Positions 35,313 through 43,016 of a DNA stretch of 64,000 nucleotides are shown here, in pieces. The notes under the pieces were generated by a model that was not told where the DNA came from, ran no database searches, and worked only from the letters and a program-made list of their open reading frames with translations. Source of the DNA: Phycisphaerales bacterium (GTDB lineage Bacteria > Planctomycetota > Phycisphaerae > Phycisphaerales > SM1A02); NCBI GenBank assembly GCA_029246705.1, contig JAQWMQ010000029.1, forward strand, positions 35,589 through 99,588, written 5' to 3'. The translations under genes were made by a program, and so were the position numbers. Each line of letters starts with the position of its first letter. Position 1 is the stretch's first letter.

Positions 35313-38162
35313 ATGAAAAAGACCCTACCACTCTCGGGAGCAACCCTGCTTCTCACCTTGACTACGACATCCTTCGGGCAGATCTCTTCCGACGAAGTGA
35401 TCCCCGGCGTGCGCATGAACGTTGATGCGGCACGGAACCACTTCCTGCAGACCAACGAGCAGACGGACTTCAACGTGCGCGAGGGCATCATCACCCGCGT
35501 CTACGGCAAGGCCTTTGCCAACGGCACCGACCCCGTTGATTCAGCGACCAACTTCATCAGCGACCATGCCAACATGTTCGGCATCGAGTCCGATGAGCTG
35601 CTTCCGATCGGCCCCAACGCCGACGGCACCCACGCCCTCCCCATGGGCTACGACAAACTGACCGGAACCAACCGTTTCACCCTGGTCGCATGGACCCAGG
35701 CCATGGACGGCATTCCCGTCTTCAACGGCAGCATCCGTGTTCTCGTCCGGAACGAGCCTGGTTTCCCCGCGGTTCTCGTCTCGAATGAGATGGCCGACAT
35801 GCGCGACTACGACGGCCGCTTCGCGGGCGCAGGCGTTGCACCCACGCAGCTGGACCCCAAGACCTACACCCGACACGTTGCCAACCAGTTCTTCCAGGAA
35901 CCGACCATCAGTGGCGCGCAGCAGGTGGTCTGGGCCGGACAGCCTGGATCATGGGAAGCCGAGCCTCGCCTCGGAGTCACCTTCGTCGCGACCGGTGGTA
36001 CCAACATCGATCCCGACAACTACCAGAAGTACCGCTACGTGGTGGATGCCCGCAACGGCCGCATCCTCTACCAGGAGAACATGCTCCTCGACTTCGACGT
36101 GTCCGGTCAGGTCACGGCCCGGGTCACCCAGGGAGACGGTTCCGACGATTGCGGTGCCGAATCCTACGAACCCCTTCCCTACGCACGGATCCAGATCGGC
36201 GGAAGCACGGTCTACACCGACGCGAACGGCACCTTCGTCAACTTCGGCGGCGGCACACAGACGGTCACCTCGAACATCCAGGGCCGCTACTACGTGGTCA
36301 ACGACCAGTTCGACAGCAGCGTCAGCACCATCACCGAAACCATCGCGGAAGGTGGCTTCTTCGACTTCCAGCACAACGCCGGCAACAGCAACGAATATGA
36401 CCGAGCCGAAGTGAACGCCTATCTCTGGGCGAACCTGACCCGAGACTGGGCCCTCAGCCACTTCCCGAACATGCCAGAGCTGTCCACCCAGACCGACTGG
36501 CCGATCAACATCAACCTGTCGAACAGCTGCAACGCGTTCTACGACTACAGCTCGATCAACTTCTACACGTCGGGCAACGGCTGCCCCAACACCGCGTTCT
36601 CCGACGTGGTCGGCCACGAACTGGGACACCACTTCATCGCGATCTGCGGATCGGGTCAGGGCCAGTACGGCGAAGGTGGCGGTGACTGCAACGGCATTCT
36701 CCTCACCCGCGAACCCACCCTTGGCAACGGATTCCTGGGCAACTGTGGCCAGGGCATCCGCACCGCCGACAACGACTACCAGTACCCCCAGAACGACTCG
36801 GGCGGCATCCACGACTCCGGTCAGCTGCTCTCCGGTTGCATCTGGGACATGGTCCTCCAGCTCGGTGGACCCACGTCCGACGAAGCCATCGCCATCACCA
36901 GCTACGCCTGGGTCAATTCGATCTGCCTGCACACCGGCACCCAGATCACGCCCGACATCACGATCGACTTCCTCACGGTCGACGACGGTGGTCCAGGCGG
37001 AGACGGCAACATCTTCAACGGCACCCCGCACTACGCTGCGATCAACGCCGCCTTCAGCCTGCACAACATGCCCGGCCCCGACCTGGCGCTCATCGACATC
37101 TCCACCCCCGGTGGCACGCCCACTTCGGTTCCCCCCGCGGGCACTTCATTCGAGGTTTCGATCGAGAACCTGAGCGGAACCTACGACCCCGGCACCGGCG
37201 AACTGCGCTACCGCACCGGCAACTCGGGCAGCTTCAGCAGCTCGCCCCTCAGCTCCAACGGTGGCACCAGCTACACCGCGACCCTGCCCGCAGCCGATTG
37301 CGGCGACTCCTATGAGTTCTACGTCTACGCCGAGACCACCACTGGTGTCCAGGTCAGCCTGCCCAGCAGTGCTCCCTCCGTGATCTTCGCTGCACCGGTC
37401 GCAACCGGCTTCGAGACCATCCTCGACGTCGACTTCGAGTCCGATCCGGGCTGGATCGTTTCCGGAGTCTCCGGCAGTGCGGTCGGCCAGTGGGCGATCA
37501 GCGAGCCCTGTGGCTCGACCACCCGTGGCGCACCCGGACAGGACTACGACAACTCCGGCCGGTGCTACCTGACCGGACCGGGCACCTGCGACTCCAACAC
37601 CGATGTCGATGATGGATGCACAGAACTCCAGACTGCCGTGTTCTCTTCCGTCAACGCCGACGGCGTGGGCGATGCGTCCGTCTCCTACGCTCTCTGGTAC
37701 GACAACACCGGTGGTGGCATCGGTGCCGATCCGAGCAACGACATCATGACGGTCGAGATCTCGACCAATGGTGGATCGAGCTGGAACACCGTCGAAACCA
37801 TCGGCCCCCTCGACAGTCGTTCGAGCGGTGGATGGTTCCTCACCAGCTTCCAGGTCTCCGCCTTCGGAACCCCGTCGGAGAACTGCGTGATGCGGTTCGT
37901 CGTCTGTGACGCGAACTCCGGTTCGGTCATCGAAGCTGCCGTCGATGCATTCAGCGTCGAAGTCGTCCTCTGTGACGAAGGCTGCCCCGCTTCCGAGAAC
38001 AATGGCGACACCAATGGCGACAACGTGGTCGATGGCATCGACCTCTCCAACCTGCTCGGCTTCTGGGGCACTGACTACCCCGCAGCAGACTTCAACTGCG
38101 ACGGCATCATCAATGGTGTCGACCTGTCGAACCTGCTCGGTGCCTGGACCGTGTCTCCCTGA
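35313..38162 (+). CDS. Secreted gluzincin-like metalloprotease with FTP propeptide and dockerin-like tail
   Basis: 949 residues. A signal peptide (MKKTLPLSGATLLLTLTTTS, then FGQ) opens the protein. Residues ~35-200 look like a fungalysin/thermolysin propeptide (FTP, PepSY-like). The zinc motif is HELGHH (His435, Glu436, His439), with a candidate third ligand in YGEGGGD (Glu454), as in M36/M4-type peptidases, though GEGGGD differs from the usual ExxxD spacing. Beta-sandwich domains follow, then two dockerin-like repeats at the end (DGIDLSNLLGFWG and NGVDLSNLLGAW). Expected to be exported and autoprocessed; the target is not indicated. It is followed by a strong hairpin and is probably monocistronic. 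Confidence 0.88.
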   Translation: MKKTLPLSGATLLLTLTTTSFGQISSDEVIPGVRMNVDAARNHFLQTNEQTDFNVREGIITRVYGKAFANGTDPVDSATNFISDHANMFGIESDELLPIGPNADGTHALPMGYDKLTGTNRFTLVAWTQAMDGIPVFNGSIRVLVRNEPGFPAVLVSNEMADMRDYDGRFAGAGVAPTQLDPKTYTRHVANQFFQEPTISGAQQVVWAGQPGSWEAEPRLGVTFVATGGTNIDPDNYQKYRYVVDARNGRILYQENMLLDFDVSGQVTARVTQGDGSDDCGAESYEPLPYARIQIGGSTVYTDANGTFVNFGGGTQTVTSNIQGRYYVVNDQFDSSVSTITETIAEGGFFDFQHNAGNSNEYDRAEVNAYLWANLTRDWALSHFPNMPELSTQTDWPININLSNSCNAFYDYSSINFYTSGNGCPNTAFSDVVGHELGHHFIAICGSGQGQYGEGGGDCNGILLTREPTLGNGFLGNCGQGIRTADNDYQYPQNDSGGIHDSGQLLSGCIWDMVLQLGGPTSDEAIAITSYAWVNSICLHTGTQITPDITIDFLTVDDGGPGGDGNIFNGTPHYAAINAAFSLHNMPGPDLALIDISTPGGTPTSVPPAGTSFEVSIENLSGTYDPGTGELRYRTGNSGSFSSSPLSSNGGTSYTATLPAADCGDSYEFYVYAETTTGVQVSLPSSAPSVIFAAPVATGFETILDVDFESDPGWIVSGVSGSAVGQWAISEPCGSTTRGAPGQDYDNSGRCYLTGPGTCDSNTDVDDGCTELQTAVFSSVNADGVGDASVSYALWYDNTGGGIGADPSNDIMTVEISTNGGSSWNTVETIGPLDSRSSGGWFLTSFQVSAFGTPSENCVMRFVVCDANSGSVIEAAVDAFSVEVVLCDEGCPASENNGDTNGDNVVDGIDLSNLLGFWGTDYPAADFNCDGIINGVDLSNLLGAWTVSP

Positions 38163-38200
38163 CATCGGGACTTCGGTCCTATCCTGATCTGCATCCATGC

Positions 38201-38229
38201 ACCGCCCCGGATCATCCGGGGCGGTGTTC
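38201..38229 (+). terminator. Terminator after the secreted protease gene
   Basis: Perfect 13-base inverted repeat CACCGCCCCGGAT / ATCCGGGGCGGTG (38201-38213, 38215-38227) with a one-base centre (a small loop in practice), followed by TTCATG. It is 38 bp past the stop. Confidence 0.7.
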
Positions 38230-38251
38230 ATGTACAGCCTCGTGTGACAAG

Positions 38252-38287
38252 AAAAACGGCGTTCGAGCTGATGCTCGAACGCCGTTT
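38252..38287 (-). terminator. Terminator of tRNA-Leu
   Basis: On the reverse strand a perfect 15-base stem (38254-38268 with 38273-38287), a four-base loop and then TTTTTC: a textbook intrinsic terminator 5 bp past the tRNA 3' end. Confidence 0.9.
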
Positions 38288-38292
38288 CATGA

Positions 38293-38378
38293 TGCCCAGA
38301 AGAGGACTCGAACCTCCACGGGATTTTACTCCCACCAGCACCTCAAGCTGGCGCGTCTGCCAATTCCGCCACCTGGGC
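38293..38378 (-). tRNA. tRNA-Leu (anticodon GAG)
   Basis: 86 nt, class II. 5' arm GCCCAGG pairs with TCTGGGC (one G-U) plus discriminator A. The anticodon stem-loop is CCAGC-TTGAGGT-GCTGG, anticodon GAG; a long variable arm (TGGGAGTAAAATCCCG region) follows and the T loop is GTTCGAGTC. The 3' CCA is not encoded. The D arm and loops fit Leu. Confidence 0.95.
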
Positions 38379-38446
38379 TGTGCGATCGGAAATGGTAACG
38401 GAATCCAGCGCTCTGTCGAGCCCCTGGAAGCTAGGATCCACGAAGC

Positions 38447-39136
38447 ATGCCCGAGAGCCCAACCATCCGAATCAACGAGATCTTCCACTCCATCCAAGGG
38501 GAATCCACGCGTGCAGGGCTGCCCTGCATCTTCGTCCGGCTGACCGGATGTCCCCTGCGTTGCGCCTACTGCGACACGGAATACGCCTTCCGTGAGGGCC
38601 AGAGACGCGACGTGGAGGCACTGCTCCAGGAAGTCCTTGCCATCGACTGCCAGCTCGTGGAAGTCACAGGAGGGGAGCCACTGGCCCAGAAGAGCGTGTT
38701 TCCATTCATGAAGTCACTCTGTGATGCTGGAAGAACGGTCCTCGTCGAGACCTCCAATGCGATCGACATCAGCCCCTGCGACCCGAGGGTGATCAGGATC
38801 CTTGATCTCAAGACACCCGGTTCGGGAGAGTTCGACCGCAACCGACTCGAGAACCTCGAGAACCTGCGAGCGCATGATGAAGTGAAGTTCGTCCTGGTCG
38901 ATCGCAGGGACTACGAGTGGGCATGCACGATGATCGAGGACCATCGACTCACCGAACGTTGCGCGGCAGTGCTGCTGTCGCCGGTCTTCGAACAGGTGAC
39001 CGGGCTGGAGATCGCGGGTCGACCGGCACTTCCGCCCCACCAGCTCGCGGAATGGATGCTCGCCGACGGACTCGATGCCCGCATGCAGCTGCAGCTGCAC
39101 AAGTTCATCTGGGACCCGAGTACGCGCGGAGTCTGA
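38447..39136 (+). CDS. queE: 7-carboxy-7-deazaguanine synthase QueE
   Basis: 229 residues. Radical-SAM enzyme converting 6-carboxy-tetrahydropterin to 7-carboxy-7-deazaguanine in the queuosine pathway. The N-terminus INEIFHSIQGES is diagnostic; the SAM [4Fe-4S] motif is CPLRCAYC (Cys35, Cys39, Cys42). LVEVTGGEPLAQ is the glycine-rich SAM site and VLVETSNAIDIS follows. The C-terminal MQLQLHKFIWDP matches QueE. The ATG at 38447 starts close to the motif. No queC/queD neighbour is present. It converges on the DUF429 gene (14 bp between stops). Confidence 0.95.
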   Translation: MPESPTIRINEIFHSIQGESTRAGLPCIFVRLTGCPLRCAYCDTEYAFREGQRRDVEALLQEVLAIDCQLVEVTGGEPLAQKSVFPFMKSLCDAGRTVLVETSNAIDISPCDPRVIRILDLKTPGSGEFDRNRLENLENLRAHDEVKFVLVDRRDYEWACTMIEDHRLTERCAAVLLSPVFEQVTGLEIAGRPALPPHQLAEWMLADGLDARMQLQLHKFIWDPSTRGV

Positions 39137-39150
39137 AACACCAACCCCGT

Positions 39151-39894
39151 CTACCAGACCCAGGCTTCCAGCCTTGCCTGTGCGGGGGGGATGAGCGAAG
39201 AAGGCTCGGTCAGCAGCAGCAGGGCATCAAGGACATCCCCTTCGGGATCGGCTGCCGCAGCTCGATGATCCTCTTCCGACAGGGGCACGCCCCAGTTCTC
39301 CAGCCGACGAGCCAGTTCAAGACGACGCTCCTGGTTGGCATCATCCCGTCCCTTGTAGCCGCGAGATGATTCCCCCCGGAAGGCCAGTGCCGAAGCCGGA
39401 CAGCCCTCGGTGATGATGCTGCTCGAGTCGGTGACATGAACCGGCGCGATATGCAGTCCGTCTTCCGCCAGTGGCAGGAGGATCTCGCAGACCACCGTCC
39501 AGGTCTGCTTGAAGACCCGCAGGTTCATCGGCGCCATCGGAGTTCGAGCCGCCCGATCGCAGGCACGCTTGGGCTCCTTGCGATTGACCGCCCGCAAGGC
39601 ACGTCGCCATTCCCGTGCGGACTCGAACGAATCCATCCAGTGAGCGAGCGCCAACCACTCGGGTTCGATTCCATGTCGTTCGAAGACGACTTCAGGCAGG
39701 CTGAAGGGTGCATCGATGCGCCAGAGATCGAGGGACGATGTCTCAGCCGATTCCCTGACCATTTGGCGGAGTCGCGAACGATCCAGGCCACGTCGAATCG
39801 TCACCGGACCATCATCACGTCGGCTGGCAACCACGATCTTCGCGCTGCCACCTGAATCAGCGCCCGAGAAATCGACCCCATGAACCGTGGTCAC
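39151..39894 (-). CDS. DUF429-family predicted nuclease-like protein
   Basis: 247 residues from a GTG at 39894 (only 2 bp after the FmdB-like stop). VHGVDFSGADSGG matches the DUF429 opening (VGVDFSGA), thought to be an RNase H-like fold; later WRIDAPFSLPE, HWMDSFESAREWR and a C-terminal GDVLDALLLLTEPSSL supply further acidic positions (Asp in VDFSG, Asp in RIDAPF, Asp in DVLDALL) that could bind metal. Function is unproven. GTG is chosen over a longer GTG at 39933 because the family starts right here. It sits last in a reverse run with FmdB-like and MFS genes. Confidence 0.75.
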   Translation of the reverse strand: MTTVHGVDFSGADSGGSAKIVVASRRDDGPVTIRRGLDRSRLRQMVRESAETSSLDLWRIDAPFSLPEVVFERHGIEPEWLALAHWMDSFESAREWRRALRAVNRKEPKRACDRAARTPMAPMNLRVFKQTWTVVCEILLPLAEDGLHIAPVHVTDSSSIITEGCPASALAFRGESSRGYKGRDDANQERRLELARRLENWGVPLSEEDHRAAAADPEGDVLDALLLLTEPSSLIPPAQARLEAWVW

Positions 39895-39896
39895 CG

Positions 39897-40118
39897 TCAG
39901 TTTCCACCGCACGTGCCGGGCTTCAGCCCGCACGCACAGGAACCAGGCTGGGGCATCGAACCACCTTGGGTCGATCCGACCCCGAAGACGCTGTGACGGC
40001 GCTTGAAGGTCCGGCCCCTGTCTTCGGGGTCGACAACGGGATCATCAGCTTCGGCCATGGGACGAAGCAGGGTGAGAACCGCTCCATCCTCCATCGATTC
40101 GTACTCGTACTGCGGCAC
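39897..40118 (-). CDS. FmdB-like small protein, degenerate zinc ribbon
   Basis: 73 residues. MPQYEYES resembles the MPxYEYxC start of FmdB zinc-ribbon proteins, but the first Cys pair is missing; only a C-terminal CACG...C cluster (near residues 60-70) remains. A Shine-Dalgarno GGAGG six bases before the GTG at 40118 supports expression of this short frame. Regulatory or RNA-related roles are proposed for FmdB proteins but none is shown. Its stop lies 2 bp from the DUF429 start, suggesting tight coupling; it begins 70 bp after the MFS stop. Confidence 0.7.
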   Translation of the reverse strand: MPQYEYESMEDGAVLTLLRPMAEADDPVVDPEDRGRTFKRRHSVFGVGSTQGGSMPQPGSCACGLKPGTCGGN

Positions 40119-40188
40119 GGAAGGCCTCCGGGTTCAATCCAGTTCGGCGCGTGACACCGGAGGATACCGCCTTGAAGACGGGCATGGC

Positions 40189-41478
40189 TCAGTTGATCGT
40201 GGAATCCGCGTCGGAAGGGGCACGTGATTCGACCGCGGAGGGTGCGCGACGAACCCTCGACTTGGGCTGGGGAATGGTGAGACGGCGTTCGCCCCGGGCA
40301 AAGCGAGGTGCGCGACGGGCATGACCGATGGCCCGCAGTCGTCCGAGCCAGGCCACGTTCCACGCCAGGTAGACAAGCAGCAGGGTGAGCACGATCCCAT
40401 TGGTGACCGAACCGTAGTAGATGGTCATGATCAGGATCGACAGTGCACCAAACAGATAACCCACCTGGCCCAGGGCCTGGATGCCCCCGACGGATTCGGC
40501 AGTCACCTGATGAGCACTACGCCCGGTACCGATCACCAGTGATGTGGGCATGACCAGCGCCGAGCCGGTCGCCAGCAGCAGGGTTCCCAACACCAGCAGC
40601 GTGGGGTTGCCTGCAGACACCACCACCAGGGCGAGGCCGGATGCCTGCAACGGAACTCCGATGACACGCACGAGGAAGGCACCGAGACGATCGACGATCA
40701 TTCCGGTGAAGTAACCACCGATCGCACACGCAAGCAGTGGCATGCTCATGATCAGTGAGATGGTCATGGGCGTGGCACCGAAGTTGGTCACCAGCAGAAG
40801 CGGAAGGCTGAAGGTCATCATGCCCGGGATCATTCGATCACTGGCCATGAAGGCGCCGGCGGTGATCACCTTCCGGTCGAACTCGAGGCCACGGCTGTTC
40901 GGTTCGAAACTCCGGCCGGGAACGGAAGGAAGCCCCAGCGATCCGAGCGCAAGACCCAGCGAGACCAGCGCTCCCACGGGGAAGACCGCGGGAACGGAGA
41001 TCGAGGAGACCACCCCACCACCGACGAGCCCGAGTGCGAGCCCGACCATGATCGCGGAACCGGCCATGCCGAATCCGCGACCGGTACTGGGAGCATTGGC
41101 AGCGACGAGCGTGGTCAGGGTGACCAGAAGCAGCAGGTCGACATAGCCCTGGATGCCGCGAAGCACCAACAGGAACGGCCAGTCGATCGGGATGATCATG
41201 ACGCCGATTGCGAGTGCCTGGACCAGCGCTGCCGAGGCAAAGATGCGCCGAGGGGACCAGCTGCGAAGTCGTCGCAGAATCGGCACCGCACCAAGGGCTC
41301 CGATGAGCGCGGCAACGGCGAAGAGCTGGGCCCCGATGTCATCCAGACCGTAGCGCTCGCTGATGAGCTGTTTCAGACCCGGGTAGGGCAGGACATCAGG
41401 GACGGCAGCAAAGACCAGGAGGAGCAAGGCCCATCGACGGGTCCAGGTGGCCGAAGATGTCCCCGCGCTGGTGGTCAT
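40189..41478 (-). CDS. MFS transporter
   Basis: 429 residues with about 12 membrane helices, the layout of the major facilitator superfamily: 12 hydrophobic stretches separated by short loops, a basic cytoplasmic loop after helix 2 (RRLRSWSPRR) resembling the MFS A motif, and the central loop near residue 200. A Pro/Arg-rich tail follows. The substrate is unknown. Its ATG overlaps the heme oxygenase stop as ATGA, so the two are translationally coupled; a role in exporting a heme breakdown product or importing an iron ligand is inference from this coupling. Confidence 0.88.
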   Translation of the reverse strand: MTTSAGTSSATWTRRWALLLLVFAAVPDVLPYPGLKQLISERYGLDDIGAQLFAVAALIGALGAVPILRRLRSWSPRRIFASAALVQALAIGVMIIPIDWPFLLVLRGIQGYVDLLLLVTLTTLVAANAPSTGRGFGMAGSAIMVGLALGLVGGGVVSSISVPAVFPVGALVSLGLALGSLGLPSVPGRSFEPNSRGLEFDRKVITAGAFMASDRMIPGMMTFSLPLLLVTNFGATPMTISLIMSMPLLACAIGGYFTGMIVDRLGAFLVRVIGVPLQASGLALVVVSAGNPTLLVLGTLLLATGSALVMPTSLVIGTGRSAHQVTAESVGGIQALGQVGYLFGALSILIMTIYYGSVTNGIVLTLLLVYLAWNVAWLGRLRAIGHARRAPRFARGERRLTIPQPKSRVRRAPSAVESRAPSDADSTIN

Positions 41479-42119
41479 TCAGGATTGGCAATCGCAAACA
41501 GGATGTCGGAGACGCCATCGAAGGTCGACTTGGCGGCTTCGACGATGCGATCCTCCGCCCCGCTGCCGTTGGCCGATTCAGCCATCGAGCTTCGGAAGGC
41601 CTTGAATCGCACGCCGACCTGGTTGCCGTACACACCGTAGTAGTTCAGGCCACGATCCTCCTCGAGTCCGAGCTGGTCGGCGATACGGGGCTTCATGACC
41701 GACCCACCCATGGTCGAACCTTCGAGGACATAGAGAATCCCGAGAAGCGATGTGGGATCGTGCTTCTTGAGATCATCGATCATCGAAACGAATGATGCCA
41801 CGGCCTTTGCCGTGGCATCATTCAAATGCAATCCACCAGGTGAGAGCGCGTCGAGGTCGGCATCCAAAGCGGGCGCCTTGGCGAGCTCCTCGTGCCACAC
41901 TGCCTGCACGACCTGATCGCTGGATGTCCGAAGCGCAGTCTCAAGATGGCTGAGAATGCGTCTCCAGGCGGTCAGGTGAGCGACATAGTGCTCCATCTGG
42001 AGCCCACCCTCCATGACCAGGGTGCCGAATCCACTTTGCTCGGCGCGGTCATGATGGGGTCGTGTCTCGGATCGAAGGCGATCCATTACGCAGGGAAGTT
42101 CGCTGATTGCCGAGCTCAT
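41475..42119 (-). CDS. Biliverdin-producing heme oxygenase
   Basis: 214 residues, helical. LRSETRPHHDRAE gives the T-x-x-x-H-x-x-x-E pattern with proximal His23; LLGILYVLEGSTMGGSVMK is the distal-helix motif of the HemO/BphO family. The enzyme cleaves heme to biliverdin, CO and iron with an external reductant. The start ATG at 42119 lies 30 bp after the PEP-CTERM protein's stop; the end is coupled to the MFS gene. Iron acquisition or production of a bilin chromophore are both possible; no phytochrome is in the window. Confidence 0.92.
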   Translation of the reverse strand: MSSAISELPCVMDRLRSETRPHHDRAEQSGFGTLVMEGGLQMEHYVAHLTAWRRILSHLETALRTSSDQVVQAVWHEELAKAPALDADLDALSPGGLHLNDATAKAVASFVSMIDDLKKHDPTSLLGILYVLEGSTMGGSVMKPRIADQLGLEEDRGLNYYGVYGNQVGVRFKAFRSSMAESANGSGAEDRIVEAAKSTFDGVSDILFAIANPE

Positions 42120-42149
42120 ATGGCATGCTCTTTACTGGGGGGGGTTGGT

Positions 42150-42776
42150 TTAATTGCGACGGCGTCGCATTGTTCCGAAAAGCCCCACAGCAAGCAAGCC
42201 ACCAGGCGCAGGAACTGAGTTAACCGCCACCGAAACCGCGTCCAGACTGCTGTTAGAGGCATCACTGCCAAAGAAGAATGCCCATTCGACGACATCGAAG
42301 CCAACATTCACATCCCAACTGTAGGCCATGGTCACGTTGTCAGACCCAAAAGCTCCGCCTTCGCGGCTTCGTTCCTCACCAACACCGAAAATGGTCTCGG
42401 AGGAGCCAGCACCATCGCTGAGATACAAGCGGACGTTCTCGTAGTTGAACTCAGTGCCCAGTGTGGCAAAGTTCAGAACGGCCTGACCGACGGGGCCACT
42501 GCCATAAACATGGATATTGAGGCCACCAGCGGGGTTATAGATATTGCCACTCCCAGCAATGATCGCACCAGGACCAAAGTTGAACAGCTGAGCGTCTGTT
42601 GAGAACGGTGCATCAGGGAAGTTGGGGGCGCTGTTCGCTTGCGTGAAGCTGTTCCAGGTAAAGGTCTCTGCAGTTGCGTCCCCAGCCCAGTCGGGCACGA
42701 GGGGGTTCACCAAGTCAGCGGAGGCAAGACCAGTGGCGGCAAGAACAGATCCCAATGCGACGATATGTCCAAACAT
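42150..42776 (-). CDS. Exported PEP-CTERM-like protein
   Basis: 208 residues. N-terminal signal peptide (MFGHIVALGSVLAATGLASA), a beta-rich middle part with no family I recognise, and a C-terminal VPAPGGLLAVGLFGTMRRRRN: motif PAPG (variant of PEP), hydrophobic helix and basic cluster, as in the planctomycete form of the exosortase/PEP-CTERM sorting signal. It is first in the run that continues with heme oxygenase and MFS, and lies downstream of the phased operator. It may be a surface heme-binding protein, but that is inference. Confidence 0.8.
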   Translation of the reverse strand: MFGHIVALGSVLAATGLASADLVNPLVPDWAGDATAETFTWNSFTQANSAPNFPDAPFSTDAQLFNFGPGAIIAGSGNIYNPAGGLNIHVYGSGPVGQAVLNFATLGTEFNYENVRLYLSDGAGSSETIFGVGEERSREGGAFGSDNVTMAYSWDVNVGFDVVEWAFFFGSDASNSSLDAVSVAVNSVPAPGGLLAVGLFGTMRRRRN

Positions 42777-42947
42777 CTCATAAACCCTTGAATAACAATT
42801 TGTTGCGCCTCGGGCATGACGCGTTCTCTCACCCGTGAGCCTGACTCAAAACACTGAGCAAGCTTCACTCGAGACGATGAAAAAACGGAGGGAGATAGCT
42901 CGAGCGATGCGTCATTCGATCAACAATGACATCGTGGGTCAACTGTA

Positions 42948-42987
42948 ATTGAGACTCAATCTCAATATTGTTGAGATTCAATCGCAA
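42948..42987. promoter_or_regulatory. Phased operator array upstream of the heme oxygenase operon
   Basis: Four hexamers alternate orientation at an exact 11-bp step: TTGAGA (42949-42954), TCTCAA (42960-42965), TTGAGA (42971-42976) and TCGCAA (42982-42987, one mismatch). The first pair is part of a perfect 7-5-7 palindrome ATTGAGACTCAATCTCAAT (42948-42966) and the middle pair forms a second one (42959-42977), overlapping the first. This looks like cooperative binding of a dimeric regulator on one helix face. It resembles iron- or heme-responsive operators in general plan (Fur is one candidate), but differs from the consensus; the regulator is not identified. It is ~170 bp before the PEP-CTERM start. 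Confidence 0.65.
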
Positions 42988-43016
42988 CTACTGCTTCAAA
43001 CACTGCCCGAGGTTTA

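Noticed and set aside
38379..38446. preQ1 riboswitch before queE
   Set aside because: Only 68 bp separate tRNA-Leu and queE, with no recognisable preQ1 aptamer; QueE starts a synthesis route rather than a transport gene.
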